Positions 23,298-25,527 of a DNA stretch of 25,527 bases are shown one piece after another. The DNA is from a virus: IMG/VR virus record IMGVR_UViG_3300028228_000244, positions 1 through 25,527 of that record; one strand, written 5' to 3'. Both the position numbers and the translations under genes were made by a program. The notes under the pieces are model-generated. The model was given only the letters and a program-made list of their open reading frames with translations, searched no databases and was not told the origin of the DNA. The stretch's first letter is position 1, and every line of letters starts with the position of its first letter.

Positions 23298-23304
23298 AAC
23301 CACT

Positions 23305-23313
23305 AGTATACCA
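23305..23313 (-). promoter_or_regulatory. Extended -10 promoter, leaderless start
   Basis: The minus strand reads TGGTATACT, then seven bases, then the ATG at 23297. A transcript starting about 7 nt after the -10 would begin at the initiator codon. No good -35 box is seen; the TGN extension may compensate. Confidence 0.6.
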
Positions 23314-23315
23314 TA

Positions 23316-25059
23316 TTAAACAGGAGTGGTCGTACTCTGTGTCCATCCCAAACCATTGAATATACTATACTGATAGTCTTTAAGAGTAAACAGTTGATCG
23401 CTTTCTGAAATTGTTCTGTTTGTTCCGGTATATATATCATATATATTTCCAGCATCAAGTTCTTCCCTCAGGGTTGTTGACAAGAACAGCACCTCCTGCC
23501 AGTCAAAAGCTTCTCCTACAGGAACAGTCTCGTCACCAATGACCTCTTTACCGGCCCAGTATCCCCAATCAATAGGGTCTCCCAAAAAACTCCTAACTGC
23601 AAACCACTGCCTAAAACCAAAACGCTCTTCGTCGTCTGCAAGTGTTGTTTGATAAAAGCTAAAATTGTTAAACATTATTGGGCTTGTTATTCTGAGTGCT
23701 CCGACAAAGCCTCCGATATCAAGAAATCCTGGGAAGGATAAACCTATGGCATTCCAGGTATTAGAATAAAGAACTGGTCTTTTAGACGGCACACCATTAT
23801 TAAAGAAAACAAGGCTACCCGATAGTTGGTTTGTTCTTGCATTCAGCGCATAGATTTGACCACGTTTTCTATTTGCACTATCTGCTATTAAGAAAAACTT
23901 GATGTAAACATCTCCAGACTCTATTTCAAATATTTTTACAGGAACTTCTGGGAACAGATCTTCTCCATACTTTAGGGAGATCTGTAGAGAGCCAATCTTG
24001 AAAAATGAAGATGCGTTTGTATTGAGGGGAATAGAGATACCGGCATTATTTCTATTATCATATGTTGTCCTAACTTCTATACCGCTATTTGAGGTGTTGT
24101 ATAGGTATGGGCTACTTCCTTTATAGATTGCAAATGGGGGAGCTGATCTATAGTCGAAGTACCGACCAACCTTTCTAAAGGGTACTAGGTTGGTTCCAAA
24201 CTTTGTTCCAATCTTATTAGGGGAGTTGCTGAATGCTTGAGATGATATTTGTAAAGATCTTGTTGTAACTGGGCTAAACCTTATACCGTCTATTTCGTAT
24301 TCTAAATAAAGATTTATTGAAATATTTTTAAAATTTACATTTGGAGGTGGGTAAACAATAGTTCCGTCAACAACCTCATATTTTGTATTGAGCCAACTTG
24401 AGTTTGGTCTTACGATACCTGAAGAGTCTAGCAATTGCTTGCTGGTAAAATTATCCTCTACAGAGTTAGAACCATCTCTTAGGTATTGGAATGCTACATA
24501 GGCTTTTACTAAATTCTGAGATGTGTCATACTTGTTAGCAGAATTAAAAATCTTCATATTGGGATAATCTAGGTTTACCTGCAAAAAGTCAACCCTGGAT
24601 TGCTTCCTTCCAAAAGCGTTTACAATTTCCTTGGAGAAGTAAGATAGTGGAATATAGTCTTCCCAGAAAGAATTAACGGCAACGTCTAACATAAACATCC
24701 CCATGTTTATTTTTGGCAAAAGGGTATAGGTTGCTATGTGGTCAATAGCCCTTATTGCTTGGAAGTCGTAGGGGTCTCCGCCGTCCAGGGCAAGTTCCCA
24801 GTAGTCTGGGTCGTTGCCAAAATATTCATCCCCCGCATCATATATACTGGGGCCAAAATGCTCAAACACATTTTCGTAATCTACGGGTATCCCATCTTCA
24901 TTAAATAGATGGGATATTTTTTTTAAGATTTCTTGCACTAGTAAAACCAATCCTATAAATATACCCACTAAAGGTATTAGCTAGATTCTCTGATCCAGCA
25001 ATGTATATTGCTAAATTTTTGCCTGCTTCCAAAAAAAGTTTCCCTAAACTCTCTTCCAT
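23316..25059 (-). CDS. Large virion protein upstream of portal (one-base insertion)
   Basis: The intact segment starts with a GTG at 24968, but the real start is probably the ATG at 25059, MEESLGKLFLEAGKNLAIYI, with AAGG just upstream. Removing one A from the A8 run at 24917-24924 joins SARNLKK to ISHLFNEDGIPVDYENVFEH and gives 580 residues. The protein is rich in Tyr, Phe, Asn and Ser and looks beta-structured. The C-terminal half contains IYALNARTNQLSGSLVFFNN, a Trp-turn (SNTWNAIGLSFPGFLDIGG) and LRITSPIMFNNFSFYQ, an arrangement that recalls lectin/LamG-like sandwich domains, but no diagnostic residue pattern is certain. It probably belongs to the virion surface or tail tip. It overlaps the end of the upstream gene by about 14 nt. 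Confidence 0.65.
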
Positions 25060-25511
25060 TTTTGCCTTACAAATCTTGGCAAATGTATTCCAGCCATAAA
25101 ACTTTTTTTCCGACAGAGTGTCCTGGAGCGGTATAGAATATAGTATCCTTAAAAGAACCGTTGGCTAACTTAGTTATAAAAGAATAATAAATAGTTGAGT
25201 CATAAGCATAGATCAAGTCTGTGTCTGCTACTGCTTCTATAGTTGTAGCTTGATTTGCCTGAACTTGATAAGAAAGCGAAGTATCCGATATTACGAATAT
25301 TTGATAAAAATCCTGTGGGGACTGTTTGAGAGCCTTCAATAAGAATCTTCATACCAGTCTTGAGTCCATGCCTTATTCCAGATACGGTTACTGTTTGTCC
25401 TAACTGACTAACTGTTATTGAGTTATCTAAAAAATGGACTATTGGGTTACCTCTGTAATACACCTCTACTGTGTTAGAAGTTGTAGAGTTTGTTACTTGA
25501 AATAAAGTTTG
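25044..25511 (-). CDS. C-terminal part of a virion protein (partial, two indels)
   Basis: Two overlapping short segments (25463-25200 and 25339-25067) join once one T is removed from the T5 run at 25306-25310 (TVPTGFYQIFVISDTSLSYQ) and one A is added to the A7 run at 25103-25109 (GKKSFMAGIHLPRFVRQKWK). The repaired frame stops at 25046-25044. It is open up to 25511, where an in-frame TAA precedes the window edge, perhaps another artefact. The text VTVSGIRHGLKTGMKILIEG looks like a repeated beta-module common in phage tail-fibre and surface proteins. The basic C-terminus RFVRQKWKRV is unusual. The true gene start lies outside the window. Confidence 0.5.
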
Positions 25512-25517
25512 TTACTT
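25487..25517. repeat. 12-bp direct repeat at the right edge
   Basis: AGTTTGTTACTT occurs at 25487-25498 and again at 25506-25517, with a 19-bp period. It lies within the partial virion gene next to an in-frame stop. It may be a duplicated segment or an assembly-edge artefact. Confidence 0.4.
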
Positions 25518-25527
25518 AAGGATATTT

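Noticed and set aside
2421-25055. 15-bp identical string TCCCTAAACTCTCTT at 2421 and 25041
   Set aside because: One such match is not unexpected by chance in 25 kb; the surrounding sequences and proteins are unrelated.
1-25527. Alternative genetic code or stop-codon readthrough to explain the split genes
   Set aside because: The protein sense continues in a different frame at almost every break, all three stop codons are involved, and intact genes use standard code throughout.
1-25527. tRNA genes, CRISPR arrays, insertion sequences, integrase or attachment sites
   Set aside because: I looked for cloverleaf-like intergenic pieces, regular repeats, transposase motifs and terminal repeats. The intergenic gaps are too short and nothing convincing was found.

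Overview
The window is a virion-structure region of a tailed, long-tailed (siphovirus-type) phage. Every credible gene is on the minus strand, so the biological 5'-to-3' order runs from high to low coordinates. Base composition looks moderately AT-rich by eye. The tape measure, tail chaperone, major tail and minor tail proteins resemble families I associate with actinobacterial phages, and two genes carry a textbook leaderless start (extended -10 element 6-7 nt before ATG), which is common in Actinobacteria. Host assignment is inference. Terminase, lysis and replication genes are not in view.

Order in transcription direction: C-terminal part of an unrecognised virion protein (25511-25044); a 580-residue virion protein placed before the portal (25059-23316); a small unknown protein (23297-22917); portal (22917-21322); prohead protease (21274-~20602); scaffold (20515-19936); major capsid protein (19911-18784); small connector-region protein (18684-18261); head-tail adaptor (18257-17380); stopper (17380-16934); neck/gp10-like protein (16934-16263); probable tail terminator (16261-15642); major tail protein (15566-14910); long tail chaperone (14835-14158); short tail chaperone (14097-13780); giant tape measure (13752-4223, about 3,177 residues once repaired); distal-tail-type protein (4223-3564); and a large minor tail protein (3563 to beyond base 1).

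The sequence carries about two dozen single-base frame disruptions, nearly all in homopolymers of 3-8 bases and in both directions. They split the tape measure, portal, protease/scaffold, adaptor and minor tail genes into pieces although the protein sense continues in another frame. The simplest reading is long-read indel error; prophage decay is the alternative. I list the visible open segments and, where the join is clear, the reconstructed locus. After reconstruction there is no stretch over 300 bases without a gene.

Transcription looks punctuated. Six extended -10 elements (TGN-TATAAT or TGN-TATACT) precede the small pre-portal gene, protease, connector gene, major tail gene and each of the two chaperone genes. 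Two intrinsic terminators close the capsid and major tail units, and each is followed at once by a promoter. The most interesting biology is the pair of paralogous tail chaperone genes: a long and a short form encoded separately and in frame, each with its own promoter, where most siphophages make the two forms by programmed frameshifting.
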